DNA of 64,000 nucleotides, taken from positions 3,970,501-4,034,500 of the forward strand of contig OY987271.1 in NCBI GenBank assembly GCA_963920665.1, given 5' to 3'. The stretch comes from Straminergon stramineum. Lineage: Eukaryota; Streptophyta; Bryopsida; Hypnales; Calliergonaceae. Under the pieces are notes generated by a model. That model made no database searches. It saw nothing but the letters and a program-made list of their open reading frames with translations, and was not told where the DNA came from. Position numbers and translations under genes: made by a program. Shown in pieces: positions 35,055 to 46,506 of this stretch (position 1 is its first letter; each line of letters starts with the position of its first letter).

Positions 35055-35594
35055 CTAAAATAAACCATTTAGGAAGGTAATAAAATGTAACCCTACAAAG
35101 AAAAATCCTTACCCTACATTTTTTGAACAATAGAAATACAAACTGCAATTAGTGCTTATTTTCCAGAGATAAAAGACACGAACGACTGCAGGTCTTTCAA
35201 TGAAGGTCGGCCGCAGTGTGAAGCCAAAAAAAGAAATTCCATTTTGGAAGCGAACAGTCGATTTTAAGAACTTCCAATCTCCAACAAATAGGAGATAAAA
35301 TTCAGAAAAACGTCAGTAGATAATGAACTAACAGGTCATTCGGAAAATTGATAAAAAAAATTGACGACTTCAGAAGTAGAGCAAATGAGTGTAGGAGCAA
35401 GCGCTAGACGAGATGTGATTAAATTGGACTGCAGACATTTAAAATAAAGGTGGATTTGAAAACTCACAAAAAACGAATTCAGATCATCATGTCGCCTAGT
35501 GACAATTCCAAGGTGAAGATTCCACCAGCAAGAACATTTGCCACTCAATAGATAAAGAACTAGAGAGGACCCGAAGCCGATTTGCACGTGGTCC

Positions 35595-37023
35595 TCAAGG
35601 TGCAACTCGAAGATTAGGTTGGAAAGTGAACTTGGTCTCAGCGATGTCTTTCATATCAGTGAGATTGCCTTTGAAGATTTCTTCCCATACCCCTGTTACA
35701 CAATCGTAAACAGCAACCCGTAGATATATCACCACATAGATCTTTGATCCATTTGCCCCGCAGCCATAGATTGCTCCTGCGTATCCAAAATCCTTCTCGG
35801 TATACTCACTCACTTTAATCCATCGTGAATGGTTACTAGGATCTAGCTGGAAAACGCCAATACCGTTAATCGGTAAACTAAATGTACCTACCCCACTTCC
35901 GCCCACCAAGTACACACAACCAGAGCACTCTACGATGTAGGGGAAAATCTCGAATCCTTCTGGAACTGGAATAGTTTTGTCCCTCCATCTCAGCGTGGTC
36001 AAATCTAGCATCCCAACTGCATATGGACCCACAGGGAATTCCTGTGTCAACACGTAAAATTCACCACTGCAGTAAGCTCCAGATTTTATAACCCTGCCAG
36101 TCAACATATCCTCCGCTGGATTCCATGTATTCGCAATTGAGTCGTACGAATCTACCATGCCGCACCTAGGATCTGGCCATTTATAAGCAGCATTACCTGC
36201 GAGGTCAGGACTCCATCCCATCAGTACCAGAAGGCATTTGAAACAACAAGATCAATAACCATCATAAATTGCAGATTGTGAACGGCCGGTTAGAAAGGAA
36301 TCAATCAAGTTTCCAATGACACGATATCATTCAGCACAATTTTAGACCTGTTTCAGGACCTTCTAGACAGCTTCGTATATACAATCTTCCCCGTGATTCA
36401 AGGAGAGGTCTGCCTATGGGCACAGTGATCATGCGGAAATTCTTCACTCTACCTGCAAAGAGGATCTTGTAGGAGCTTCTTTGCTCGTCTACTATCATGT
36501 AACTGATTGTCACGAGTCTGGAGTCTAACCTCCCAGAGGGTAGCTCCTTCCACCTATTGGTCATCGGATTACAAACAAGGATTCGTCGGCCATCAGATGC
36601 TCGAAAGCAAACGAGGCCCCCATTAGCAGCCATCAAATTCCAGCCAGTATTTCGGCTCAGCAAGGGAAACTCAAACTCGGGCATAGGAATCCATTTCCGT
36701 TCTGCAAGATCGTATGAAGACCATGGGACCACAGGAGACCCTTTCCCCTTCCATCCAACTCGAGGGGAATAGAATGGTCCCCAGGATACAGGGCATCTCA
36801 GAGACATCTCTTGGAACTGAGCACAATGGATCACAGCATTCCATCTCTTACACACAGCACGCAATCGGAAGACATCCGGTAAGGGAAGCAAAGCAAGGGC
36901 GCGTTCGAGAATATCACTGGGCAGCGACATCCATTGAGAGGACTCTTCTTGCACTGAATCAGAAATTGAGTCTGACAGTCGAGGACGTAGAATTTTAGCA
37001 CCAGACCCCTCACCACGGAACAT
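35595..37023 (-). CDS. F-box protein with kelch-like C-terminal region, 425 aa
   Basis: Minus strand, two coding exons: 37023-36348 and 36196-35595. The splice is ACAG|GTCTAA with CTCGCAG|GTAATG; phases agree (1,278 nt including stop). The F-box lies at about residues 32-72 (SLPSDILERALALLPLPDVF then CKRWNAVI), the Skp1-binding module of SCF ubiquitin ligases. Residues about 73-420 carry kelch/FBA-like strand motifs such as YDLAERKWIPMPEF, ILVCNPMTNRWKELP and YDSIANTWNPAEDM, expected to form a beta-propeller that binds the substrate. The start is the first ATG after a predicted 5'UTR acceptor at 37071; an in-frame upstream ATG at 37092 would need that intron to be retained. The 36,347-36,197 intron contains an in-frame stop, so splicing is required. 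Substrate unknown. Closest known proteins are plant F-box/kelch-repeat proteins. Confidence 0.9.
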
Positions 37024-37070
37024 GGTGAAAAGTGGACCAAACCCTGACCCTGAACCACAAATGCACAAAT

Positions 37071-38257
37071 CTGAAAACAAGGCACCTAGCATTAGAACTT
37101 ACAGAAATCGAAGTCAACTATCTCAAATTCTCAATTTATAACTATTACAATTACTGCTCCACTTCACTCGCCAGAAACAATGACTTAAAGTACATTTCTA
37201 CTCTAAGACTATCCTACAATGCAAAACCAGACACTAAATCGTAAAAAGAACAATGACACCAAATGTCTCCTGAAACATTAGGCTGCTTGGCCAACCTATA
37301 GCTAAGTTAAAGTATATCAAATGAATTTGAAGAAAGCAACTAGCAAGTCTTGCTTCAGTCACAAGCATCCGTTCATGTCCGTTCAAAGAAAGAACTCTTA
37401 TAGGAATGTCGCGACCACACACAACACAAATATTGAGCCGAAAATGAATTGCACACCTTTGATTTGGCTTTCATCACCTCAGCTGCACCTTCACAACTAA
37501 AGAGTCACGAATACATCAGTTCGCTCTTCCGCAAAGTCAACTCCCCTTTGCCACTGCACCTGCAACAACAGCTTCTAGAGCTCAAACAACATTGAAAGGA
37601 GCCAGTGGTACACCAAGTCTAAATTGAATGCAAATGCATAAATAGGATGTGCGTGAGGCTTCAAAGCGCACGTGATAAACATTAAGTTGAGCACACTAAA
37701 ACGGTGAGCTAGAGTGCCCTAATCCCTGTTACCAACAACAACGAATCTCTTCCAATACATTCGGTTGACCTTCAATTAGAGAGTTCAATACAAGCATGAC
37801 TTGGCTCAAAAACTATAGCCACTCATCTTTAACTGAATATCTACTGACACTTCTAAGAAATCATCGTACATTGAGAGATAAACTCTAAATTTTCAGAGAG
37901 ATTTGACTCTTGTACGTTTAGATAGAAAGGCGATACGAATTAACCTAACCAAGAAAGACTCTCCGCACCAGATCCTCCAAAGAATTCAAAAGGAGAAGCT
38001 ACGCATCGCCATAGTTTGTATTAATTTCACCGACCTACCAACAAATCGAGCGTGAGCTATCATTCCGCAGCATCGTTAATAGCGAGAGTGGAACAAATTC
38101 CAAAGAGAAAATTCTCAAGTACCATGTGCTAGCGAGAATTTTATCACATAAACTAATTTATTTTTCTTTCGTCTCTCTCGCAAATGAGCTCTACAACTTG
38201 AAAAGAGAAGACGACAGCAAATTGATGCCGCCGAAAAAAAGACTGAGGAGAGCTTAC
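37071..38257 (-). other. Predicted 5'UTR intron of the F-box gene
   Basis: On the minus strand a strong donor GCCG|GTAAGC ends an upstream exon at 38258, and TTGTTTTCAG|ATTTGTG begins the coding exon at 37070. The intervening 1,187 bp is AT-rich with stops in all frames. Leader introns of this size are common in plant genes and often raise expression. This is inferred from splice signals only. Confidence 0.6.
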
Positions 38258-38345
38258 CGGCGATCTCGGAAGAAACGCACCTGCATGGCTGAAGAAAACT
38301 GGAATGTACAATTAGGGTTTCGTGCTGCCGTTGCGACATTGTGGG
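38258..38345 (-). promoter_or_regulatory. Predicted first (noncoding) exon and telo-box of the F-box gene
   Basis: Upstream of the donor at 38258 the minus strand reads GCACGAAACCCTAATTG near 38310-38325. It contains AAACCCTAA, the telo-box found in many plant 5' leaders and core promoters of housekeeping genes. The exact transcription start is not determined. Short upstream ATGs occur in this exon, for example in ACAATGTCGC. Confidence 0.5.
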
Positions 38346-38667
38346 AGAAGACACCTCAAAAAAGGTACTCGGAGTACTTTTTTTATTTACTTTAAAATAA
38401 ATTTAATTTAAGTTAAGTTAAGTTAAATTTAGATAGTTTATTATTGGATGAAGAATAGTTTAATTTTGTTGAGAATGACCTAGAGGTGTGGGGCGTCCAA
38501 ATAAATTATTGAAGAAATTTGTTTCATCCAAGATATAGACTTCTCATGAAAATTCTTAGTGTTTCATCCAAATTTTGGATAGTGAATTTCTCCCTCATTT
38601 GGGGGACTTTTTTCAAAACTTATACCTTGCAACATGGATTTTTTGTAATTCATGATGGATGTTCGTT

Positions 38668-39615
38668 ATTTGTTTGATACAAGATCTCAAAAAACCCATC
38701 TTAGCAAGCCTCAACTCCTTTGAATCATCCTATGTTAGTATGGTCCAAACTTAACTTCTCAAGAATCTCAACCATCCTATCTCAGTATGGGCAAGTATAG
38801 ATTGCCAATTGTGTCAGCCATCCCATCCTAGTTTGAACCAAATTCTATTTTTCAAGAATCTCAACCATCTCATTCCAATATGAGCAAGGTTAGATTGTCA
38901 GTTGTGCCAACCATCCCATTCTAGTGTGAACCAACTAAACTTTTCAAGAATCTCAGCCATCCCATTTAAACATGAGCAAGCTTAGATTATCAACTGTATC
39001 AACCATCCCATCCTAGTGTGAACCAAATTGAATAATTCAAGAATCTCAATGTACTATTTCATTTCAATATGAAGCAAGGTTGAGTGTCATCAATATCAAC
39101 CATCCCATCCTAATGTGAGCCAAACTAAACTTTTCAAGAATCTCAACCATCCCAATCATTCCATCTCAATATGAACAATCTAGATTGTTAGTCGTATCAA
39201 CCATCCCATCCTAGTATGAGCCAAACTAAACTTCTCAAGAATCTCACCCATCTTATTATGAGCAAGTTTAGATTGTCAACCATATTTGCCATCCCATCTT
39301 AGTGTGAACCAAATTTCATTTTTCAAGAAAGTCAATCATCTCATCCTAAAATTTATGAGCAAGCTTAGACTGTCAGCCATATCAACCATCCTATCATAAT
39401 GTCAACTAAACTGAACTTCTCAAGAATCTCAACCACCCTATCCCAATATGAGGCAAGTTGAGATTATTAATTGTATCAACTATCCCATCCTACTATGAAC
39501 CAAACTCAATCCTTCAGGAATCTTAGCCATTCCATCCTAGTGTGAACCAAATTTCATTTTCCAAGAATCTTAGCCATTCCATACCAACATGAGCAAGCTT
39601 AGATTGTCAACAATG
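38668..39615. repeat. Degenerate tandem array, about ten units of 88-103 bp
   Basis: Each unit contains TTCTCAAGAATCTCAACC, CATCCCATC, then a segment like ATGAGCAAGCTTAGATTGTC and TAGTGTGAACCAAA. The phrase AAGAATCTCA recurs at roughly 38762, 38859, 38947, 39038, 39135, 39238 and 39421, with weaker copies at 39325, 39517 and 39561. Spacing varies through indels. Unit drift suggests an old minisatellite. It codes for nothing. Confidence 0.88.
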
Positions 39616-41189
39616 CATTAGAAGAGAATGAGCTACTATAGAAGCTTGCGAATTCCTACAAGTTCTCAAATTGTGGGAACTTGGCCATAGTAGCTTGTTG
39701 ACATGGTCAAGTGACAGTCACGTCAAATAATAATAATAATAAATTTTAATATTTTTTTTGAAAAAAAATAGTTTTAATAGTTTTAAATTTTGGTAAGCCT
39801 TGGCTAGTTCCCAACCTTAGGGAACTAGCTTGAAACGGTCCTCCAAGGCAACTAAATCTCATCTAATGGTTAGCCATCCCATCCTCATATAGATGAAAAT
39901 TATACCAACATGAAAACTTTCATAAGCCATGGGGGGACCAAAGTGTTTCAATTGAATCCTCGCCTTGCAATGTTATGACTAAAAACTTCTTTAAGGATAT
40001 CCATAATGATGTCAACTTGCTCACTCAATAAATTTCCCTTTATAAACATTATTTCACATGGATGAAGTCTGACACAAAGGTGAAAACACCTAAAACCATT
40101 AAAATAAAGAATTCAACATAGTTGCAAGTTGTCTATAGGGGGGGATATTTTTTACCTATTAGCAAATAAAAATCTTGAATTTTCAAAACTTGAAAGTATA
40201 TTTTTTAGACCACTTGTACAAGTTCCATAATATTTCAAAGTAGAAATTGTATAGACCACTGAAATCCCCCTTAAACTTGCTTACTATTGACCTCATTCAA
40301 TGCCACTCATTACCTATAAAAAACACCCAAAAGGGTCTTGTTGGAACCCTTGAACCATGCCAAAATTGATTATGATTTGTCCCCAAGTAATTGGAAGCAA
40401 TTCATAATGGTTTAGTTACCTTGATGACATGGTGGCAACTGCTTAGTTGTACCAAACATGGTCTCAATCATGAGCAAATCTACTCAATAATTACTGTGAC
40501 ATGTTCCTATTGTGCCCCATATATGGCCTCAAATACCTCCTCACTATACTCCAAGCATCTAATGATAGTTTCAACGCCAATCTACTACTAAACTAAAATG
40601 CTTTTAATAAGTGCACTGAATCAAGGATACAAGGATGGTTTTGGGTGTTTTCACTTTATTGAAGAATGATTTCATTTCCAATTCATACAATTTCTCACCT
40701 CTTGACACATAGAGTTTTACTGGAGCATAATTCTATCCTTGACTTCTGCATAGATTTGGAAATTTTCCAAACTCCAAATAACTTCACTCATTTTTACCCC
40801 ATCTCATTATAACTAAGCAACACATCTTACCTATCATATACCCTACGTATCTAGGTCGATTTTGTAAATAATCAGGGAAAAATCGGAGCATGTCTAAAAT
40901 ATGAAAAATTGTACAACTATTTCTGAAAATTTGAGAAAAGTTCATTGTTGAAAATTATGAATATTCAAAAATTATCATTTAGAAAATTTAGAAGAAGGGA
41001 ACACATTCATGTATGAATAGAAAAAATCAAATCATTTCATCAAAGTGTTGAAAAATTAGGAAGAACCACATGTTGAAAGTCAAGAAAATTGGATCAAGCT
41101 GCCAATTGTCCAAATGCCAAAATTAAATTATTTTGACACCACACTAATGAATTTGACCTAAATGTATAGTAGAACAAGACTCAAATTGG
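39616..41189. other. Intergenic DNA, no gene seen
   Basis: A short hairpin CTAGTTCCC...GGGAACTAG occurs near 39803-39829. An inverted pair AGCTACTAT / ATAGTAGCT occurs at about 39632 and 39685. The remainder is AT-rich and motif-free. Confidence 0.5.
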
Positions 41190-41194
41190 TATAA

Positions 41195-41463
41195 GGTGGG
41201 TACCCCAAAATCACCCTGTGCCTAGAAGCGCCATCTACAGTGAGTGAACATACCTAAATTCAATTATGTACCTATTTGCATAGAGTGTTTTTAAAAACAG
41301 ATTTTGACCGTGAATAACTTTTGCATATAATATCCAAATGATGTGTTCTTTGGTGCATTGGAACCTCCTTTCTCTTGCCAACAAGGAAATATAAAAAACT
41401 AATCAGCCCAATAGTAGTAACACTTCATAGTACCAATTTGTGGCGCTTTTGGGTGTACCTACC
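41195..41463. mobile_element. 269-bp MITE, AGGTGGG family, copy 3
   Basis: It is bounded by ATAA at the left (41191-41194) and TTAA at the right (41464-41467). The ends are AAGGTGGGTACCCC and GGGTGTACCTACCTT. It shares CATTGGAACCTCCTTTC and CTTGCCAACAAG with the copies at 25252-25552 and 18134-18412. The ATAA left flank suggests that the true duplicated target is TA rather than TTAA. Confidence 0.75.
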
Positions 41464-41467
41464 TTAA

Positions 41468-42915
41468 CATTTGAATCTGACTGACTCAAGATAATCAGCT
41501 TCACAACAAAAACATTTCATGTACAAGAACAAACATAAGAAGGAACAACATAATTTACCATACATGTATGTTATGTATGATAAACTGTTGTCAACTCATT
41601 TGAAAAGTAAGTACTGGTTAATCGGTTACACACTCAACCCTCTCTAATATACACATGTATTTGCATTTTGCAATTTGATATGTGGAAGCTGTTCAATCTC
41701 ATTTCTAAGGGAGGCAACCCATTTCCAATCACTTAAGTGGTTACACATATCTGGAGGGCGAGTTTCTTGGGTGGGAAAAATTTCCACTGTGCAGAAATAT
41801 ATAGAGTTAAGAAGGTTTCTATGATTTTCCAGATTTTTATTTCTCAGAAACATAATTATTATGAATTTTTGAGCAGAAGATTCAATTCCTCCCACTCTGG
41901 TCATGTAGACCTTCCTGTTTCCCACAAGGGCTGATTGCAAAATCCACCAAGGATTGAGAGTATTATTAAACAATCACAATGTGCCACAATTACACAGGGA
42001 ACTGTGCTATCATTAATCACTGCCATCATCTCCTCCTATGCGGAAAGAGAACAATCTATATTGCCAAAAGGGGGGATTGATCAAGAATGGGTTGCCTCCC
42101 ATACACATTCTGGGATAATACAGAAACTGTGCAAATGAATCACAGAGTGCATCATAACAGAGAGCTCCATCAGGAACTTCAAGGCATGTGAACATGGTGC
42201 CACAATGGTGCATTGAAATGCAATTAAATTAATTTGGTGCCAACCTCCATACCAACTTAGTATGGATAAAATGACTCTAAAATGACTTGTATGCAGCTTT
42301 TGGTGTCAAAATGGCACCAAAGTAATCTGGCCCAACTTTTCTAATGTCTGCATAGTTTTTTACAGGAATTCAGCACCACAAATTCTCCATCCGGCCAGTT
42401 CACATAACTGAAGATTGTGACTTGTGAGAGAGTTGGGACTTGAGAGACAGCTGCATGAGTTTGAAAGGGGAATCCTACCTTACCTGTGGAAAAAGCTTGC
42501 TGCTGAAATATCATAAATGAGCGCAGCAAGTGTGGCAGGCATGATTCAAGATTACTGTACTAACACCAACTTGCTGACTGTCTTGTTCAATAAAAGCGCG
42601 GCGAGTTTGACAAACCGGCATGCTAGTGTAGCGGTTAACTTACAATGAGCTGAGGTATGTCAGGCTTCTGCCATACCGAGTACCTCACGATCAGTCAGGA
42701 CTGTGGCATGCATTCAATGCTCTTGTGCAGATCGGGCCTATCATTTCCTCTAAGATTAGGGCGACAGCTTGGGTTGACAGCGACGCCCACGTAAAGGACG
42801 GACATTGTTATAACTTATAAGGTGACGGACCAGTTGTGCTTGATCAATCATGTTATGAAAAACATTATTCAAAGAGGTTTAGTTTTGATACGGAATTAGA
42901 AACATGCAGTGAAGA
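41468..42915. other. Intergenic DNA, no gene called
   Basis: Several short frames lie on both strands at 41640-42530, none with motifs I recognise. A short hairpin GGTATGTCA...TGCCATACC occurs near 42655-42679. Composition is nearer to gene-like between about 42000 and 43200, so an undetected short or noncoding transcript is possible. Confidence 0.4.
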
Positions 42916-42918
42916 ACA

Positions 42919-43099
42919 CACTAGAGCGAAACCCGTCGTTTTTCATTGAGGGAATCCGGAGCTGTGTCGCTTCTCACTGAAAATGATCTATTGTTAGTGT
43001 CTAAGTCAGACCCACGATTTGTCCCTTGTGACTTTTTTCACTCACCCCTCGTTTTGTCGCTATTTCAAGGAATGAAAAGCGACGGGTTTCGCAGTAGTG
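42919..43099. mobile_element. 181-bp CACTA-type MITE
   Basis: The left end is CACTAGAGCGAAACCCGTCG. The right end, as reverse complement, is CACTACTGCGAAACCCGTCG, followed by a further matching block TTTTCATT with one change. A 3-bp target duplication ACA flanks it (42916-42918 and 43100-43102). The CACTA ends and 3-bp duplication match the rules seen for the elements at 1068 and 10680, but the inner terminal sequence differs, so it is another family. Noncoding. Confidence 0.88.
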
Positions 43100-43313
43100 A
43101 CAGTCTACGCGTTGGTGAGAAAGTTGATGCAGTTGGAGGTGAACAAAATCCCAATTTGCCCTATTCAACTCTGCAAAAAACAACATGATTGAGGTTCATA
43201 TCGGGCATAAAGGTTCGAGGGGATAAAGCAAATTTTTTGTGATCATCTCCATGTAGTTTGAGAAGAATGTAAGGGAAGTGGCAAGTGACAGCCACTCTAA
43301 CTAAGTTAATTAA

Positions 43314-43558
43314 CCCTTGAGCGCCTTGAGCGCGCAATGTGAGTTCCAAAAACAAGCTACAAATAACCATTCAAGTTGATCCTACGAATTAAAAAATAGG
43401 ATCCAAGAGACATGGGTGTTGAGATTGCAAGAGAAGTAGTAAGAGAGGGCATCTTTGGAGGAAACTTATGGAAGTTTTCACCTTACAACCTAGGATATCA
43501 TAATGGTCAAACCTCTCATAGTAGGAGGCTAGATTTAGGGCGTTGGAGCGCTTAGGGG
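43314..43558. mobile_element. 245-bp element, diverged ACCCCTAAA family
   Basis: It is bounded by TTAA at 43310-43313 and 43559-43562. The left end CCCTTGAGCGCCTTGAGCGC and the right end GCGTTGGAGCGCTTAGGGG are inverted and related to the family terminus, with GCGC in place of AACG. Noncoding. Confidence 0.6.
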
Positions 43559-43703
43559 TTAAGTTATATTAGTTGCGTGTCACCTCAATCATTGGTAACT
43601 AAACAACTCTCACAAGAATGGAATGATGAAGTCAGTTGATTATGTAAGAAACAACAAGTTGGTTAACTAAAGTTCACTCAATTTTAAAATTCAAGAATTC
43701 AAC

Positions 43704-43879
43704 TACAGGTAGAACCTCTCTTAGTGCATATATGCAATAAGAGAGTTGCAAAGTGTAGGTGGGTTTGTGCATGAATCAAGATGAAAAGCTACTAGAAAAC
43801 TATTGTGGCCTCTCTAAATGCATAAACCTCTCTTACTGCATAGTCCCGGCACCATGCACTAAGAGAGGTTTTACCTGTA
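43704..43879. mobile_element. 176-bp Stowaway-like MITE
   Basis: The left end TACAGGTAGAACCTCTCTTA continues to GTGCAT. The right end, as reverse complement, is TACAGGTAAAACCTCTCTTA continuing to GTGCAT. This is an inverted repeat of about 26 bp with one mismatch. The outermost TA on each side may be the duplicated target of a Tc1/mariner-type (Stowaway-like) element. The interior is noncoding. Confidence 0.82.
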
Positions 43880-44239
43880 AGGTAGGAGGTGCAAACTCTG
43901 CCCATGCTCTAAGAACTGTTCCTAGAATGTACCAAGAATTGTCCTTGTAGGAATGAAAAATGGCCCATTGAAGTATTGGTGCCAATTTGGGATTCTCATT
44001 GCATAGTTTTAGGAATGGTTGGGGATTGAGTTTGATTAGGAAGTTGACAAAATTTCAGTGTACATAATGTGGAGTTATGAGTGGTGGGAGACTTTGTGTC
44101 ATCCTAGACAATTAAATGCACCATATTGTTGCAGTTTAAGGTTAGCACACCTTCATTTTTGGACTCCATTTGCACCTTTAAAGGACAAGTGTTTGACATT
44201 TTATGGCAGTACCTATGGACTCAAAAAACACCCTACAAC

Positions 44240-44545
44240 TGTGATCTTTAGAAAATCATATCTAATACAATTTAACTCTGAAAATTACAAAACAAATTGT
44301 GATGGATGTATCTCCCTCTCTACTTTCTGTGAAAATTTGTTAGAAAATGCTTTGATTAGCATAGAAGGCATCCTAAGGTAGCAGGCTTGAAAATGACACA
44401 TCTAAGGAGAAAATCACAGCTATGGAAGAAATAGTGAGCCGAATGATTTCCAATTTTTTTTGGTAGGTACATAAATGGAAGAGAAATGCATGACAATTAG
44501 AACCATAATTTTCTGACTTAGAATGAATAAGATCTGATTTTCTGA
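44240..44545. repeat. Diverged foldback repeat
   Basis: A plus-strand stretch from about 44250, with AGAAAATCATATCTAATAC, CTGAAAATTAC and AATTGTGATGGATGTAT, is roughly the reverse complement of about 44455-44545, which holds AGAAAATCAGATCTTATTC, CAGAAAATTATGG and AATTGTCATGCATTTCT on the other strand. The arms are clearly diverged. Probably an old MITE or foldback element; termini not defined. Confidence 0.55.
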
Positions 44546-46200
44546 AGTGAAGAGTGCCTAGGTCACTATTTGTGTTTGTAGACTGCACCATGAATCAATT
44601 TGCATGTGTCGTTGAAAAGAGCACAATAGTTTCAAAATAGTTTAACAACTTCCATAGTGTGTTCACAGAAGTTCCAAAATACGTGAATAGGGTGTCTTGA
44701 GTGCATGGCAATATAACAAATTTTTATATCTTTTTTCTATGTATTGCAGGCCCCACTTTCATTTACATTTACCTCTCTTTTGTCAATGTAATTTCAAATT
44801 ACCTGTTTACAATTTAACGACACATTTATGTTTGCTGAATGACACAGAATAGTGGGCCTAAAACACTATCCATGGTCCTAAAATCACACTTATATTGTCA
44901 CAATAAACTTCTTCCTAAAATGTAGTCCATTTCAGGAACCACCCGCACTATTTATGGACCTTTTTTAGGGTCGATTCTTAATGCCCGCTCCATTTCAGGA
45001 CCTCCTACTGTAGGCCAAAATGCTCTTAAATGGGCAGTTTCTGCACCTCCTACCTTATTGGGAAGTGCCAATGAAGGCCGTGATGCATGAAATGATGCAT
45101 TGTACCTGTGAACCTGCAGGTGTGAAAGCTTGCACGTGCTGGGGGTCGTGACTGTGCATATATAGCTGGATCGAATTTCGGAGACGCAACTGAATGCCGA
45201 ATTACGTTAAGCTTCATGTCGAAATGGAACTGTTTAATCATAGTGCAAGCTGCTTCAAAGCACTCCATCTTGATCGCCATCAGCTGTATCTTCACAGATT
45301 TCATTTCTACCTAACGACAACTGAGGCATCGAGTTTCACATAATTTGAGACTACTCCCTTAGAAATTTGGCGTAGACTTAGCTAGTATTGAAATCAACTG
45401 GTTTCGATTTGGGACTGCTTGCCACAATGAAGCTCGAGAAGTCACTTTCGAAGTACTGTAAAGGTCGATACTTCAGCATCGTTAATAAGTTAATAGGCGG
45501 TTGCATTGGGAACAGAAATTTCAGTCTCCACTGACTCCTTGAAGTTGAGCAACTCGTGTGAAATTTGCTGGACTCAGTCATGCTATTCCATCACGATTGT
45601 GGAAGTTGTAGTATCTTACATCAGCACTGGAGCTACGGTAAACTTATCAGTAACAAAAATATTTGGAAATACCTTCTGTCCGAAGAGGAGATGCATTAAT
45701 TTCCTCTGCTTTTCGGAAGAGCACACTCAGCTAAACTCGGTCTGCTTCATACCCGATTCCAATTACAGTACCTGCTGACAACTGAAATCCCCCAGAAATC
45801 CCGGTCCACTCTTATACAGTAATCATTTCACTTCGTCTACAGGCAATTAAACCGCCAGCAACCACACTACGTTTTAAACTGTCAAAGCACATACTGTAGG
45901 TACACAGTACTAGTACATGCAAATACCAAGATTATTTAGCATTTGTCGCATACGGTATAATCCTCAAGCGGGGTAGAGATAGACTGACCAACCTGCATGT
46001 GCCCATGGATGCAACATGGTGGGTACTTCCGGAGCGATGAAACGACCGAGGTGTGGATTTTTCTTCATGTCGCACAATCTGTCAGAGGGCTGCCGCCTTG
46101 TTCCCAACACCAGCTAGTGTCCATATCCAGCTCAGTCCTCGGGAAGCTACTCCTCAAACTCTTAATCGCCATAATAGCTGCCTCCAATAATCCCTAGTCC
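44546..46200. other. Intergenic/upstream flank of the peroxidase, no gene called
   Basis: Composition becomes less AT-rich from about 45050. The frames at 45050-45304, 45378-45581 and 45506-45778 show no recognisable domain. Part of this stretch is likely the distal promoter of the peroxidase gene; no TATA box could be assigned with confidence. Confidence 0.45.
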
Positions 46201-46212
46201 GGAGAGAGAGTG

Positions 46213-46243
46213 CAACAAACACCAAACACCAAACACCAAACAC
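46213..46243. repeat. AAACACC microsatellite in the peroxidase upstream region
   Basis: Four consecutive units close to ACCAAAC lie about 270 bp upstream of the peroxidase ATG. This short tract may be in the promoter or leader and is a candidate for length polymorphism. Confidence 0.85.
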
Positions 46244-46506
46244 GCGGACTTTCTGGCGCGTTCAGTTGACTTGAAAACCAGCCAATGCTACTACTTCACA
46301 GGATATTTGAGCTCTTCCTGTATCTCCTGCTGTTGTGTAACCTTGTGAGCTGCTCCAGTACCGTCATTCTCTGAACACCCACACACAAATGCTGCCCATT
46401 GTAGGCTAGCTGAGGGATGAGTTGACGCAGAAAGAGTAGAAATTAAGGAGTTAGTACTGATTGGGCGAAGTGCTGAGACGCAGCATAGGGAGTTCAATCT
46501 GTGGAA

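Noticed and set aside
38668..39615. CRISPR-like array
   Set aside because: Repeats are contiguous, degenerate and about 95 bp, without unique spacers or cas genes, in plant-type DNA.
42600..42700. tRNA-like sequence GCTAGTGTAGCGGTTAAC with a nearby hairpin
   Set aside because: It cannot be folded into a full cloverleaf, and T-arm and acceptor pairing are absent.
45050..45304. Possible small gene or retroelement fragment upstream of the peroxidase
   Set aside because: The translation resembles no domain I can name and shows no partner fragments nearby.
46501..46506. Peroxidase start two codons earlier at GTG
   Set aside because: GTG is not a normal plant nuclear start; the ATG at 46507 gives a standard signal peptide.
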